From: Pseudomonas fluorescens
Lineage (GTDB): Bacteria; Pseudomonadota; Gammaproteobacteria; Pseudomonadales; Pseudomonadaceae
Assembly (NCBI RefSeq): GCF_900636825.1
Contig: NZ_LR134318.1
Coordinates: 3,195,501-3,259,500, forward strand
Direction: 5' to 3'
Length of the DNA stretch: 64,000 nucleotides
Part shown: piece after piece, positions 9,492 to 20,700 of the stretch
Numbering within the stretch: the stretch's first letter is position 1
Layout: each line of letters opens with the position of its first letter
Notes under the pieces: model-generated
The model's database searches: none
What the model saw: only the letters and a program-made list of their open reading frames with translations
What the model was told of the DNA's origin: nothing
Translations under genes and position numbers: made by a program

Positions 9492-10418
9492 ATGAATACT
9501 TCAACTGCCAAAGCCCATATCGACTTGTCCCAGCCGCAGCGTAAAAGCCGCGTGGCCAATCCCGGCTGGTTTCTGGTCAGCCCTTCGGTGGCCCTGTTGC
9601 TGCTGTGGATGATCGTGCCGCTGGGCATGACCCTGTACTTTTCGATGATTCGCTACAACCTGCTCTATCCCGGTGAAAACGAATTCGTCGGGTTGGAGAA
9701 CTTCAGCTACTTCCTCACCGATTCCGGCTTCATGCCCGGCGCTACCAATACCTTGCTGCTGGTCGGCAGCGTGTTGCTGATCAGCGTGGTGTTCGGCGTA
9801 CTCATCAGTGCCTTGCTGGAAGCCAGCGAATTCCTCGGTCGCGGCCTCGTGCGGGTGATGCTGATCTCGCCGTTCTTCATCATGCCTACCGTCGGCGCGC
9901 TGATCTGGAAAAATCTGATTTTCCACCCGGTCTCCGGGATTCTCGCCTATGTCTGGAAACTGTTTGGCGCGCAGCCGGTGGACTGGCTGGCGCACTACCC
10001 GCTGCTGTCGATCATCATCATTGTTTCGTGGCAATGGCTGCCCTTCGCGATTCTGATTCTGATGACCGCGATGCAGTCGCTGGATCAGGAACAAAAAGAA
10101 GCGGCACGCCTGGACGGCGCCGGCCCCGTCGCGATCTTCTGGCACTTGACGCTGCCGCACCTGGCGCGGCCGATTGCCGTGGTGGTGATGATCGAAACAA
10201 TCTTCCTGCTATCGGTGTTCGCCGAGATTTTCACCACCACCAATGGCGGCCCCGGCTATGCCTCGACCAACCTCGCGTACCTGATCTACAACCAGGCGCT
10301 GGTGCAGTTCGACGTCGGCATGGCCTCGGCGGGCGGCTTGATTGCCGTGGTCATCGCCAACATCGCCGCGATCATTCTGGTGCGGATGATCGGCAAAAAC
10401 CTGACTGACAAAGCCTGA
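9492..10418 (+). CDS. mtlF: Polyol ABC transporter permease MtlF
   Basis: A 308-residue inner-membrane permease of the MalF type with about six TM helices (for example FLVSPSVALLLLWMIVPLGMTL, LLLVGSVLLISVVFGVLISALL, LLSIIIIVSWQWLPFAILIL). The EAA loop that docks on the ATPase is QKEAARLDGAGPVAIFWHLTLP. I use the ATG at 9492; a GTG three codons upstream is possible. It forms a heterodimer with MtlG, which starts 9 bp after its stop. A minus-strand frame over its first 650 bp is a shadow. Confidence 0.93.
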   Translation: MNTSTAKAHIDLSQPQRKSRVANPGWFLVSPSVALLLLWMIVPLGMTLYFSMIRYNLLYPGENEFVGLENFSYFLTDSGFMPGATNTLLLVGSVLLISVVFGVLISALLEASEFLGRGLVRVMLISPFFIMPTVGALIWKNLIFHPVSGILAYVWKLFGAQPVDWLAHYPLLSIIIIVSWQWLPFAILILMTAMQSLDQEQKEAARLDGAGPVAIFWHLTLPHLARPIAVVVMIETIFLLSVFAEIFTTTNGGPGYASTNLAYLIYNQALVQFDVGMASAGGLIAVVIANIAAIILVRMIGKNLTDKA

Positions 10419-10426
10419 GGCCTGCC

Positions 10427-11257
10427 ATGACTCTTCATCAATCCCGCCGGCTGCAAAGCCTGCTGCTCGGCACCCTGGCCTGGGCCATCGCGATCGTGAT
10501 TTTCTTCCCGATCTTCTGGATGGTGATGACCAGTTTCAAAACCGAGATCGATGCCTTCGCGACGCCGCCGCAGTTCATCTTCACGCCGACACTGGAAAAT
10601 TACCTGCACATCAACGAGCGCAGTGATTACTTCAGTTTCGCCTGGAACTCGGTGGTAATTTCCTTCAGCGCCACGGCGTTGTGTCTGCTGATTGCGGTGC
10701 CCGCCGCTTACTCGATGGCGTTCTACGAAACCCAGCGCACCAAAGGCACGCTGCTGTGGATGCTCTCGACCAAAATGCTGCCGCCGGTAGGCGTGCTGAT
10801 GCCGATCTACCTGCTGGCCAAGAGCTTCGGCCTGCTCGATACGCGCATTGCGCTGATCGTGATCTATACGCTAATCAACCTGCCGATCGTGGTCTGGATG
10901 GTTTACACCTACTTCAAGGACATTCCCAAAGACATCCTCGAAGCCGCGCGCCTCGACGGTGCGACGCTGTGGCAGGAAATGGTTCGCGTGCTGCTGCCGA
11001 TCGCCAAGGGCGGCCTCGCTTCGACCGTACTGCTGTCGCTGATCCTGTGCTGGAACGAGGCGTTCTGGTCGTTGAACCTCACTTCGTCAAAAGCCGCGCC
11101 CCTGACTGCGTTGATCGCCTCGTATTCGAGCCCCGAAGGATTGTTTTGGGCCAAGTTGTCGGCGGTATCGACGCTCGCCTGCGCGCCGATTCTGATCTTC
11201 GGCTGGATCAGCCAGAAGCAATTGGTGCGCGGCCTCTCGTTTGGTGCCGTCAAGTGA
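10427..11257 (+). CDS. mtlG: Polyol ABC transporter permease MtlG
   Basis: A 276-residue MalG-type permease with six predicted TM helices, starting with LLLGTLAWAIAIVIFFPIFWMV. The EAA loop is ILEAARLDGATLWQEMVRVLLP, in the usual cytoplasmic position near the C-terminal third. The short 8-bp gap after mtlF points to translation from one message. Together with MtlE, MtlF and MtlK it completes a polyol importer. A REPIN follows immediately (11266-11346). Confidence 0.93.
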   Translation: MTLHQSRRLQSLLLGTLAWAIAIVIFFPIFWMVMTSFKTEIDAFATPPQFIFTPTLENYLHINERSDYFSFAWNSVVISFSATALCLLIAVPAAYSMAFYETQRTKGTLLWMLSTKMLPPVGVLMPIYLLAKSFGLLDTRIALIVIYTLINLPIVVWMVYTYFKDIPKDILEAARLDGATLWQEMVRVLLPIAKGGLASTVLLSLILCWNEAFWSLNLTSSKAAPLTALIASYSSPEGLFWAKLSAVSTLACAPILIFGWISQKQLVRGLSFGAVK

Positions 11258-11265
11258 ATTGAAAA

Positions 11266-11346
11266 GCAAAAGATCGCAGCCTCCGGCAGCTCCTACACAG
11301 AGCATGCCGTCCCCCGTGCTGCCGCAGGCTGCGATCTTTTGATCTT
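11266..11346. repeat. REPIN between mtlG and mtlK
   Basis: An inverted pair of the GTAGGAGCTGCCG / GGCTGCGATCTTTTGATC family. The left arm reads AAAAGATCGCAGCCTCCGGC with AGCTCCTAC, and the right arm reads GCTGCCGCAGGCTGCGATC then TTTTGATC. It belongs to the same family as the long array at 53949-55103. Confidence 0.85.
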
Positions 11347-11376
11347 AAAAAAAATAACAACGCGGAGGCCCATCCC

Positions 11377-12480
<1,104 letters not shown>

Positions 12481-12498
12481 CTGCGAGAGACTTGCCCG

Positions 12499-13971
12499 AT
12501 GAAACTCAACCTGAACAATCTCCACGGCCTGGCAACCGAAGTGAAACTGCCGGCATACAGCCTCAGCGACACCCGCCAAGGCATCGCGCACATTGGCGTC
12601 GGCGGTTTCCACCGCGCGCATCAGGCGTACTACACCGATGCGTTGATGAACACCGGCGAAGCCCTTGACTGGGCGATCTGCGGAGTTGGCCTGCGCGCCG
12701 AAGACCGCCGCGCTCGCGATGATCTGCAGGAGCAGGATTATCTGTTCACGCTGTTCGAACTCGGTGACAGCGACGGCACCGAAGTGCGCGTCATCGGCGC
12801 AATCCGCGACATGCTGCTGGCCGAGGATGACGCCCAGGCATTGATTGACAAACTCGCCGATCCGCAGATCCGCATCGTCTCGCTGACCATCACCGAGGGC
12901 GGCTATTGCATCGATGACAGCAACGGCGAGTTCATGGCGCATTTGCCGCAGATCCAGCATGACCTGACTCACCCGCACGCGCCGAAAACCGTGTTTGGTT
13001 TCCTCTGCGCAGCTCTGACCAAACGGCGCGAATCCGGGACGCCGGCGTTCACCGTGATGTCCTGCGATAACCTGCCGCACAACGGCGCCGTGACTCGCAA
13101 GGCCTTGCTGGCGTTCGCTGCGCTTCTTGATCCTGAGTTGCGCCAGTGGATTGATGAGAATGTCAGCTTTCCCAATGCCATGGTTGACCGCATCACGCCA
13201 ATGACCAGCACCGCGCATCGTCTGCAACTGGCCGACAAGCACGGCATCGACGATGCCTGGCCGGTGGTCTGCGAACCGTTTGTGCAGTGGGTGCTGGAAG
13301 ACAAGTTCGTCAGTGGTCGTCCGGCCTGGGAAAAGGTCGGCGTGCAGTTCACTGACGATGTTTCCCCTTACGAAGAGATGAAAATCAAACTGCTCAACGG
13401 CAGCCACCTGGCCTTGACCTATCTGGGCTTTTTGAAGGGCTATCGCTTCGTCCACGAAACCATGAATGACCCGCTGTTTGTGCGCTACATGCGCGCTTAC
13501 ATGGACTTGGACGTTACGCCACAACTGGCGCCAGTGCCGGGTATCGATCTGACCGAGTACAAAGATACGCTGGTGGCGCGTTTCTCCAATCAGGCCATTG
13601 CCGATCAACTTGAACGAGTGTGCTCGGACGGCTCGTCGAAGTTTCCCAAGTTTACGGTGCCAACGATCAACCGCTTGATTGCCGACGGGCGCGAAACCAA
13701 GCGTGCGGCGTTGGTCGTCGCAGCATGGGCACTGTATTTGAAGGGGATTGATGAAAATGGCGATGCCTATTCGATTCCAGATCCTCGGGCGGCTTTCTGT
13801 CAGGGTCTGGTGGCGGACGATGAGTTGATCGCCGAGCGGCTGCTGGGCGTGGAAGAGATTTTCGGCACGGCGATACCGAAGTCGGCGGAGTTTGTTGCAG
13901 CGTTCGAGTGGTGCTGCCAGAGTTTGCGCGAGGCAGGCGTTTCACGAACGCTGGAACGAGTGCTCGCCTGA
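12499..13971 (+). CDS. mtlD: Mannitol 2-dehydrogenase MtlD
   Basis: A 490-residue enzyme of the polyol-specific long-chain dehydrogenase family, which oxidises D-mannitol to D-fructose (and D-arabitol to D-xylulose) with NAD+. The N-terminal nucleotide-binding part has IGVGGFHRAHQAYYTDAL. The catalytic segment is KIKLLNGSH, with K295, N300 and H303 at exactly the numbering reported for the P. fluorescens enzyme. It starts 18 bp after mtlK. Large minus-strand frames over it are shadows. Confidence 0.95.
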   Translation: MKLNLNNLHGLATEVKLPAYSLSDTRQGIAHIGVGGFHRAHQAYYTDALMNTGEALDWAICGVGLRAEDRRARDDLQEQDYLFTLFELGDSDGTEVRVIGAIRDMLLAEDDAQALIDKLADPQIRIVSLTITEGGYCIDDSNGEFMAHLPQIQHDLTHPHAPKTVFGFLCAALTKRRESGTPAFTVMSCDNLPHNGAVTRKALLAFAALLDPELRQWIDENVSFPNAMVDRITPMTSTAHRLQLADKHGIDDAWPVVCEPFVQWVLEDKFVSGRPAWEKVGVQFTDDVSPYEEMKIKLLNGSHLALTYLGFLKGYRFVHETMNDPLFVRYMRAYMDLDVTPQLAPVPGIDLTEYKDTLVARFSNQAIADQLERVCSDGSSKFPKFTVPTINRLIADGRETKRAALVVAAWALYLKGIDENGDAYSIPDPRAAFCQGLVADDELIAERLLGVEEIFGTAIPKSAEFVAAFEWCCQSLREAGVSRTLERVLA

Positions 13972-13974
13972 AAA

Positions 13975-14155
13975 GCCCCTCGCCCTAGCCCTCTCCCGGA
14001 GGGAGAGGGAACCGACCGCGTGGTTCTTCCGTTATTCATCGACCTGAAATTCCGAGTCGAATAAAGAGTGTGAAAGGCATGAAAATCTGCTCCCTTTCCC
14101 CCTCGCCCCCTTGGGGGCGGTCCGACGTTTCGGGAGGGCTGGGGTGAGGGGGTAG
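13975..14155. repeat. Pair of CCCTCACCC-type palindromic repeats between mtlD and mtlY
   Basis: The left copy (CCCTCGCCCTAGCCCTCTCC followed by GGAGGGAGAGGG) and the right copy (TTTCCCCCTCGCCCCCTTGG ... GGGAGGGCTGGGGTGAGGGG) are inverted relative to one another. A relative of the same family lies at 42137-42284. The right copy could act as a partial terminator, separating mtlY/mtlZ from the genes above. Confidence 0.7.
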
Positions 14156-14190
14156 CTCTTGATCTTCAGCGCAATCTGACAGGCCAATAA

Positions 14191-15687
14191 ATGACAACAA
14201 CAAAGCTCTTCCTGGGTATCGACTGCGGCACCCAAGGCACCAAAGCGATCATTCTCGATGCCGGCAGCGGCCAGGTACTTGGTCAGGGCGCCGCGGCGCA
14301 CACGATGATCAGCGGCGCCAATGGCCGTCGCGAGCAAGATCCGCAGCAATGGCTGGACGCTTTCGCCCTCGCCACCCGCCTCGCGTTGAAGGAAGCCAAC
14401 GTCGACGGCCAGTCAATCGTCGGCGTTGGCGTTTCCGGCCAGCAACATGGCTTGGTTTTGCTTGATGAGCAAGGCCAGGTGCTGCGCCCGGCGAAACTTT
14501 GGTGCGACACCGAAACCACCGAAGAAAACGACCGGTTGCTACAACTGTTGGGCGGCGAACAAGGCTCGCTGGAACGCCTCGGCGTGGTCATCGCGCCGGG
14601 CTACACGGTGTCGAAGCTGCTATGGACGAAAGAACAGCACCCGGCGGTATTTTCCCGCATCGCACGGATTCTGTTGCCGCACGACTTCCTGAATTTCTGG
14701 CTCACCGGCAGCGCTTGCAGCGAATACGGCGACGCATCCGGTACCGGTTATTTCAACGTGCGGACGCGGCAGTGGGATTTGCAGTTGCTCAGCAAAATCG
14801 ACGCCAGCGGACGCTTGCAAGCGGCGCTGCCGGACCTGATCGACGCCCACCACGCTGTCGGCACCGTCCTCCCAGCCATTGCCAAACACCTCGGCATCAA
14901 TCCCAATGCACTGGTCGCCAGCGGAGGCGGCGATAACATGATGGGGGCTCTTGGCACCGGTAATATCCAGCCCGGCGCGATCACCATGAGCCTCGGTTCT
15001 TCCGGCACGGTTTACGCTTATAGCGACACGCCGACAGTCAGCCCGGATGCCTCGGTCGCGACTTTCTGCTCATCCACCGGCGGTTGGCTGCCGTTGATCT
15101 GCACAATGAACCTGACCAATGCCACGGGTGCCATTCGGGAATTGTTCAAGCTCGATCTGCAGCAGTTCAACGATCTTGTCGCGCAATCCCCCATTGGCGC
15201 CGACGGCGTAAGCATGCTGCCGTTCTTCAATGGCGAACGCGTGCCCGCCCTGCCCCATGCCACCGGCAGCCTGCACGGTCTGACCCTGGATAACCTGACG
15301 CCGGCCAATCTGTGCCGCGCCGCTGTCGAAGGCACAACGTTCGGTATGCGTTACGGACTGGATCTGCTACGCCAGAATGGTTTACAAAGCCTGCGCATTT
15401 GCCTGATTGGTGGCGGGTCGAAGAGCGCAGTGTGGCGGCAAATCGTCGCTGACATCATGAACACCCCGGTCATCTGCACCGAACAAAGCGAAGCCGCAGC
15501 CCTTGGCGCAGCGATTCAGGCGGCGTGGTGCGCGTCAGAGCTCGATGGCGGGACGGACAGCCTCGCTGATCTATGCCAGCGCTGCGTTAAACTGGACGCG
15601 AGCAGTGAAACCGTGCCCATCGCCGCCAATGTCGCGGCGTTCCAGCAGGCTTACGAACGCTATCAACAGCATGTCGCAACCTTATAA
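14191..15687 (+). CDS. mtlY: Xylulokinase MtlY
   Basis: A 498-residue FGGY-family sugar kinase. The N-terminal phosphate-1 motif is LFLGIDCGTQGTKAIILD; GVGVSGQQHGLVLLDEQG is the substrate-side loop; the ATP-binding C-terminal half has ASGGGDNMMGALGTG and the FGGY-type LIGGGSKSAVWRQIVADIMNTPV. In the mtl pathway it phosphorylates D-xylulose made from D-arabitol. The ribosome site is weak. Its 3' end overlaps an upstream in-frame start option for mtlZ. Confidence 0.93.
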   Translation: MTTTKLFLGIDCGTQGTKAIILDAGSGQVLGQGAAAHTMISGANGRREQDPQQWLDAFALATRLALKEANVDGQSIVGVGVSGQQHGLVLLDEQGQVLRPAKLWCDTETTEENDRLLQLLGGEQGSLERLGVVIAPGYTVSKLLWTKEQHPAVFSRIARILLPHDFLNFWLTGSACSEYGDASGTGYFNVRTRQWDLQLLSKIDASGRLQAALPDLIDAHHAVGTVLPAIAKHLGINPNALVASGGGDNMMGALGTGNIQPGAITMSLGSSGTVYAYSDTPTVSPDASVATFCSSTGGWLPLICTMNLTNATGAIRELFKLDLQQFNDLVAQSPIGADGVSMLPFFNGERVPALPHATGSLHGLTLDNLTPANLCRAAVEGTTFGMRYGLDLLRQNGLQSLRICLIGGGSKSAVWRQIVADIMNTPVICTEQSEAAALGAAIQAAWCASELDGGTDSLADLCQRCVKLDASSETVPIAANVAAFQQAYERYQQHVATL

Positions 15688-15706
15688 AGATAAAGAGCAA
15701 AAAATT

Positions 15707-16645
15707 ATGTACCTGGTGTGTGGCGAAGCCCTGTTTGATTTTTTCAGTGAAGACGATGCCAGCGGTCTGGCCTCGAAAGTGAATTTCAAGGCGATTGCTG
15801 GCGGCTCGCCGTTCAACGTCGCGGTGGGATTACGCCGTCTCGGCGTCGAATCAGCGCTGTTCGGCGGACTTTCCACGGATTATCTCGGCCGGCGCTTGCA
15901 GCAAGTGTTGCAGGATGAAGGCGTGCGGCCCGACTATCTGGTGGACTTTGCCGCACCAACCACACTGGCGATGGTCGCCGTCGGCGCCAATGGCTCGCCG
16001 CATTACAGCTTTCGTGGCGAAGGTTGCGCAGATCGACAACTGAGCGCCGCGCATTTGCCGACGCTCGGCCCCGAGGTTCGCGGCCTGCACATCGGATCGT
16101 TCTCACTGGTGGTGCAGCCAATCGGCGACACGTTGCTGACGCTGGTTCAGCGCGAAAGCGGCAAGCGCCTGATCAGCCTCGATCCAAACGTGCGCCTCAA
16201 TCCCGAGCCGAATATCGAACTGTGGCGCGAACGCATCGCCACTCTGGTGCAACTCGCAGACTTGATCAAAGTCAGCGACGAAGACTTGAGCCTGCTCTAC
16301 CCCGAGGAGGATCCACAGCGGGTGATCGAAAGCTGGCTCGAGCACCGTTGCCATTTGGTCTTTCTTACTCGCGGCGGCGACGGCGCTACCGTGTTCAGCC
16401 GCCAGCACGGATCGTGGTCGGCCCCTGCTGCAACGGTGAAGATCGCTGACACGGTCGGCGCCGGCGACACCTTCCAGGCCGCGCTGATCACCTGGTTGAC
16501 CGAACATGCGCTGGATTCGGTGGAAGGTGTGCAGCAACTGGCTCGTGAACAGATCGACAGCATGCTCAAATTCGCCATAGGGGCGGCGGCGCTGACTTGC
16601 AGCAAGACCGGCCCGGATCTGCCCTATCGTCACCAATTGGCCTGA
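15707..16645 (+). CDS. mtlZ: Fructokinase MtlZ (PfkB family)
   Basis: A 312-residue carbohydrate kinase that phosphorylates the fructose produced by MtlD. The N-terminus reads MYLVCGEALFDFF, then GGSPFNVAVGLRRLG (PfkB signature 1), and the C-terminal DTVGAGDTFQAAL carries the catalytic Asp and anion hole (signature 2). I choose the ATG at 15707, which has AAAGAG ten bases upstream; an ATG at 15671 inside mtlY would add 12 residues. It is the last gene of the operon. Confidence 0.93.
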   Translation: MYLVCGEALFDFFSEDDASGLASKVNFKAIAGGSPFNVAVGLRRLGVESALFGGLSTDYLGRRLQQVLQDEGVRPDYLVDFAAPTTLAMVAVGANGSPHYSFRGEGCADRQLSAAHLPTLGPEVRGLHIGSFSLVVQPIGDTLLTLVQRESGKRLISLDPNVRLNPEPNIELWRERIATLVQLADLIKVSDEDLSLLYPEEDPQRVIESWLEHRCHLVFLTRGGDGATVFSRQHGSWSAPAATVKIADTVGAGDTFQAALITWLTEHALDSVEGVQQLAREQIDSMLKFAIGAAALTCSKTGPDLPYRHQLA

Positions 16646-16690
16646 GCGCGTAGACTGTCGCCTTTTGTGCGCACGACGGGATAACGGCTT

Positions 16691-17311
16691 TTGAAATACG
16701 GGCAGACGCTGGGACTATTGACGCTGGCAACGCTACTCACCGGGTGTGGCACCTCGCCGCCCCGGTCACCGGAAAACATCTGCGACATCTTTCGCGAAAA
16801 AAGTGACTGGTATGACGCCGCACAGGTCACGCAGAAACGCTGGGGCGTGCCGATTCAGGTGCCGTTCGCGATCATGTATCAGGAATCCGGTTACCGTTAC
16901 GACGCCAAGACGCCGCGCAAATACTTGCTCTGGGTGATCCCGTGGGGCCGCGTCTCGACCGCCTCTGGCTACGCCCAGGCCAAGGACGAAGTCTGGGCCG
17001 ATTACCAGAAAAGCACCGGCCGCAACTGGGCCGATCGGGAAGACTTCGACGATGCCATCGACTTTGTCGGCTGGTACATGGACAAAACCACCTCGATCAA
17101 CGGCGTCTACAAATACGACGCCTATAACCAATACCTTAACTACCACGAAGGCTGGGGCGGCTTCCGCAACAAGACCTACGCGAGCAAAGGCTGGCTGTTG
17201 CCGACGGCGCGCAAAGTGCAGGCGCGCTCGGATATGTACGCGCAGCAATATGCCGGGTGCAAAGAGGAGTTGAATCGGGGGTTCTGGAGCCGGTTCTGGC
17301 ATTGGCTCTAA
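16691..17311 (+). CDS. Lipoprotein with lytic-transglycosylase-like (SLT) features
   Basis: A 206-residue protein that begins with a TTG codon (MKYGQTLGLLTLATLLTGC); the lipobox LLTG-C predicts acylation at Cys19. The mature part has FAIMYQESGYRYDAKTPRKY, resembling the catalytic Glu region of SLT lysozyme-like folds, and several aromatic-rich blocks (YLNYHEGWGGFRNK). A GGGATAA ribosome-like site precedes the TTG, and no in-frame ATG lies near. Membrane-anchored peptidoglycan cleavage is the likely role, but homologues are usually annotated only as lipoproteins. Confidence 0.75.
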   Translation: MKYGQTLGLLTLATLLTGCGTSPPRSPENICDIFREKSDWYDAAQVTQKRWGVPIQVPFAIMYQESGYRYDAKTPRKYLLWVIPWGRVSTASGYAQAKDEVWADYQKSTGRNWADREDFDDAIDFVGWYMDKTTSINGVYKYDAYNQYLNYHEGWGGFRNKTYASKGWLLPTARKVQARSDMYAQQYAGCKEELNRGFWSRFWHWL

Positions 17312-17326
17312 CGCCGGCGAAAACTT

Positions 17327-17453
17327 GTAGGAGCTGCCGAAGGCTGCGATCTTTTGATCTGGATTGCCCCCTCCGATTCCGCGTGGCAATCCAGCCAAAT
17401 AAGCTGTGCTCCGAATACGATCAAAAGATCGCAGCCTGCGGCAGCTCCTACGC
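17327..17453. repeat. REPIN upstream of the vgrG cassette
   Basis: Left arm TTGTAGGAGCTGCCG plus AAGGCTGCGATCTTTTGATC; right arm GATCAAAAGATCGCAGCCTG plus CGGCAGCTCCTAC, separated by about 55 bp. Same family as the arrays at 53949 and 61914. The remaining 270 bp to the vgrG start (17454-17724) hold no gene that I can support. The last 75 bp of it are the part duplicated ahead of copies 2 and 3. Confidence 0.85.
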
Positions 17454-17724
17454 GTTCCAGGCTAGGTCATGCGAGGCTTTACACCTGCTACACGCAACTT
17501 TGATCTGAATCTTACTTGCGATTCTGCAGTTCACGCTCGTAGGAATTGTCGCCGCAAGCTCTCCGCGGTCTTTGTCTATACCCGGTTTCATTGACCGAAA
17601 CGCTCTGCCTAAGGGTTTTCCCTATACCGCGTATGGCCCATACGTACGGCTTTTGCGGCTTGAACGACGCGGCTTTATCCTGCAACATCCAGCACCTGCT
17701 TATTCAATGGACGGAATTCAAGGC

Positions 17725-20700
17725 ATGCTGGACGCCAATGCAACCCACATTACCCTCACGCTCGAAGGCGTCAACGCTGACCTGCAAGTCCTCAGTTTCA
17801 CCGGTCGCGAAGCTCTCAACGAACCGTTCCGTTTTGACCTCGAACTGGTCAGCGCCCGCCCCGACCTGAAACTCGAAGAACTCCTGCACAAGCCCGGCGT
17901 ACTGACCTTCGGCGCTACCGGCGAGGGCATGATTCACGGTCTGGTCTACCGCATCGAACAAGGCGATTCCGGCAAAACTCTCACGCGCTACAGCATCAGT
18001 CTGGTGCCGCAACTCGCGTATCTGCGACACAACCACGATCAACAGATTTTCCAGCAACTGACGGTGCCGCAAATCATCGCCCAAGTGCTGGAAGATCGCG
18101 GCATTCTGGCTGATGCCTACAGCTTCCAGCTTGGCGCCGAATACCCTCAGCGCGATTACTGCGTGCAATACGACGAGTCGGACCTGCATTTCATTCAGCG
18201 CTTGTGCGAAGAGGAAGGCATCCACTTCCATTTCCAGCACAGCAGCAGCGGCCACAAACTGGTGTTCGGCGACGATCAGACCGTGTTCCGCAAGTTGAAA
18301 CCGGTGATCTACCAGCAAGACTCCGGCATGGCTGCGGAGAAACCGGTGATCAAGCGCTTCAACCTGCGCCTGGAAACCCGCACCACCCGCGTCAGCCGTC
18401 GCGACTACGATTTCGAAAAACCCAAGCTGCTGCCCGAAGGCGCAGTGAAATCCGACTTTGCTCCGGACCTGGAAGACTACGATTACCCCGGCCGCTTCAC
18501 CACCCGCGAGCGCGGCAAATTCCTCTCCACCCGTGCCCTCGAACGCCATCGCAGCGACTACAAACTCGCCGAAGGCAAAGGTGACGAACCGACGCTGACC
18601 AGCGGCCACTTCCTCACTCTCGCCGAACATCCGCGCGGGGAATGGAATGACCTGTGGCTGCTGCTGGAAGTTTTCCATGAAGGCAAACAACCGCAAGTGC
18701 TTGGCGAAAACGTCACCAGCGACGTCACCGACAACAAAAGCGATTTCCACCAGGGTTACCGCAACAGCTTCCTCGCCACGCCGTGGGACGCACACTATCG
18801 CCCCGCCCTTGAACACCCGAAACCGAAAGTCGTCGGCAGCCAGACCGCCGTCGTCACCGGCCCGGCGGGCGAAGAAATCCACTGCGATGAGTACGGCCGG
18901 ATCAAAGTGCAATTCCACTGGGACCGCGACGGCCAGTCCAACGACAAAACCACCTGCTGGATGCGCGTCGCCAGCGGCTGGGCCGGCGCGGCGTATGGCG
19001 GCATCGCCATCCCGCGCATCGGCATGGAAGTGCTCGTCACCTTCCTCGAAGGCGATCCCGACCAACCGTTGGTAACCGGCTGCCTGTATCACAAGGAAAA
19101 CGTCGTCCCCTACGACCTGCCGGCAAACAAGACGCGCAGCACCTTCAAAACGCTGAGCTCACCGGGCGGCAAGGGCTACAACGAATTTCGGATTGAAGAC
19201 AAGAAAGGCGTCGAGCAGATCTACATCCATGCCCAACGCGATTGGGACGAGAACATCGAGCACGACCAGAAGATTCGTGTCGGCAACGAACGGCATGACA
19301 CCGTTGAAGCCAACGTGTTGAGTGAGTTCAAGGTTGAAGAACACCGGATTACCCATCTGGACCGCATCAGCGAAATGCGCGCCGATGATCACCTGACTGT
19401 GGGCATCACGCAGCATGTGAAGCTGGGCACTGGGCAGTTTGTTGAGGCTGGGACGGAGATTCACTATCACGCTGGTGAGAAAGTAGTGATAGAAGGCGGC
19501 ATGGAACTCACGGCCAAGGCTGGCGGGAGTTTTGTGAAGGTTGATGCGGGTGGGGTTACGATTAGTGGGGCTGAGGTGAAGACCAACTCGGGTGGGGCTC
19601 CGGGTGTGGGTAGCGGGATTGCCATCCTCGCCCCCCTCATTCCTGGCCTTGCGGCAGCCGATGCCAAGGGCAAACTCTTGAGCGCTCCGCCAATTGGCAA
19701 ATCCACCCTCGCCCCTGAGTCCTTGCCAGCCAAAACGGCATCGACCCCCGCCGTGGATGATGAAGAATTCGAAGAAGAGGAAGAAGAAGTCGAGATCGAA
19801 GACATTACCCTGCGGATTGGAGTGTTTTTCGATGGTACCGGCAATAACCGTAGCAATAGTGAGCGGGTATATGGGTGCTACGCACCGGATGTGAATTTGC
19901 AGGAGTCGGCGGAGGATATTCGCAAGTACTGCGCGTCCTATGGTTACGACGGCAAAGGCAGTACGCCTGATAACAGCTATGGGAATGATGTTAGTAACGT
20001 GGCTCGGTTATATGATTTATATCCGAACCAATCAGGTGAAGAAGTCTCTGCAGATGCTGAAATGGCGACTCTCTCTATCTATGTAGATGGCATTGGAACG
20101 AGCAGTACCGCTGATGACTCTCTGTTTTCTCAGGGTACAGGTTTAGGCGCGATGGGCGTACGGGCTAGAGTCGAAGAGACGCCAGCCCTACTCGTAACAG
20201 CGCTTCGTTCTTTTGTAGCAGCTAATCCCGAAAAGCGTGTCAAGGATATCGAATTTGACATATTTGGTTTTAGCCGTGGATCGGCAGCTGCACGGGACTT
20301 CGCGAATGAAGTGCTGAAAGGAGAGCAAGGTATATTAGCTAAGGCAATCCCAAAAGGCACACCTGGTCTAGCGGATTCATTTACATGGAGCGCCAGAAGC
20401 GCCGCATCTATTAATTTCATCGGGATTTATGACACCGTTGCGGCCATTGCAAACCCATTGCTATTTGACTTTGGAGGACATAATGCATGGAACCCCGGGA
20501 TAACCATTTCGTTACCTGCCGGCATTGCAAAAAAAATCGTCCATCTGGTGGCTCGAAATGAAAAGCGTTATAACTTTTCGTTGAATAGTGCAGGATCTGC
20601 CGACATCATTCTCCCAGGCGTGCATTCGGATTTAGGGGGTGGGTATTTACCCAAAGCTATTGAGCGTGTATTGATTAGCAAGCCACGAAGGAGCGACGTC

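Noticed and set aside
17572-17724. Longer VgrG N-terminus (51 extra codons)
   Set aside because: The extra sequence is not VgrG-like, and the nearer ATG at 17707 is ACG in both other copies. MLDANATH is the shared start.
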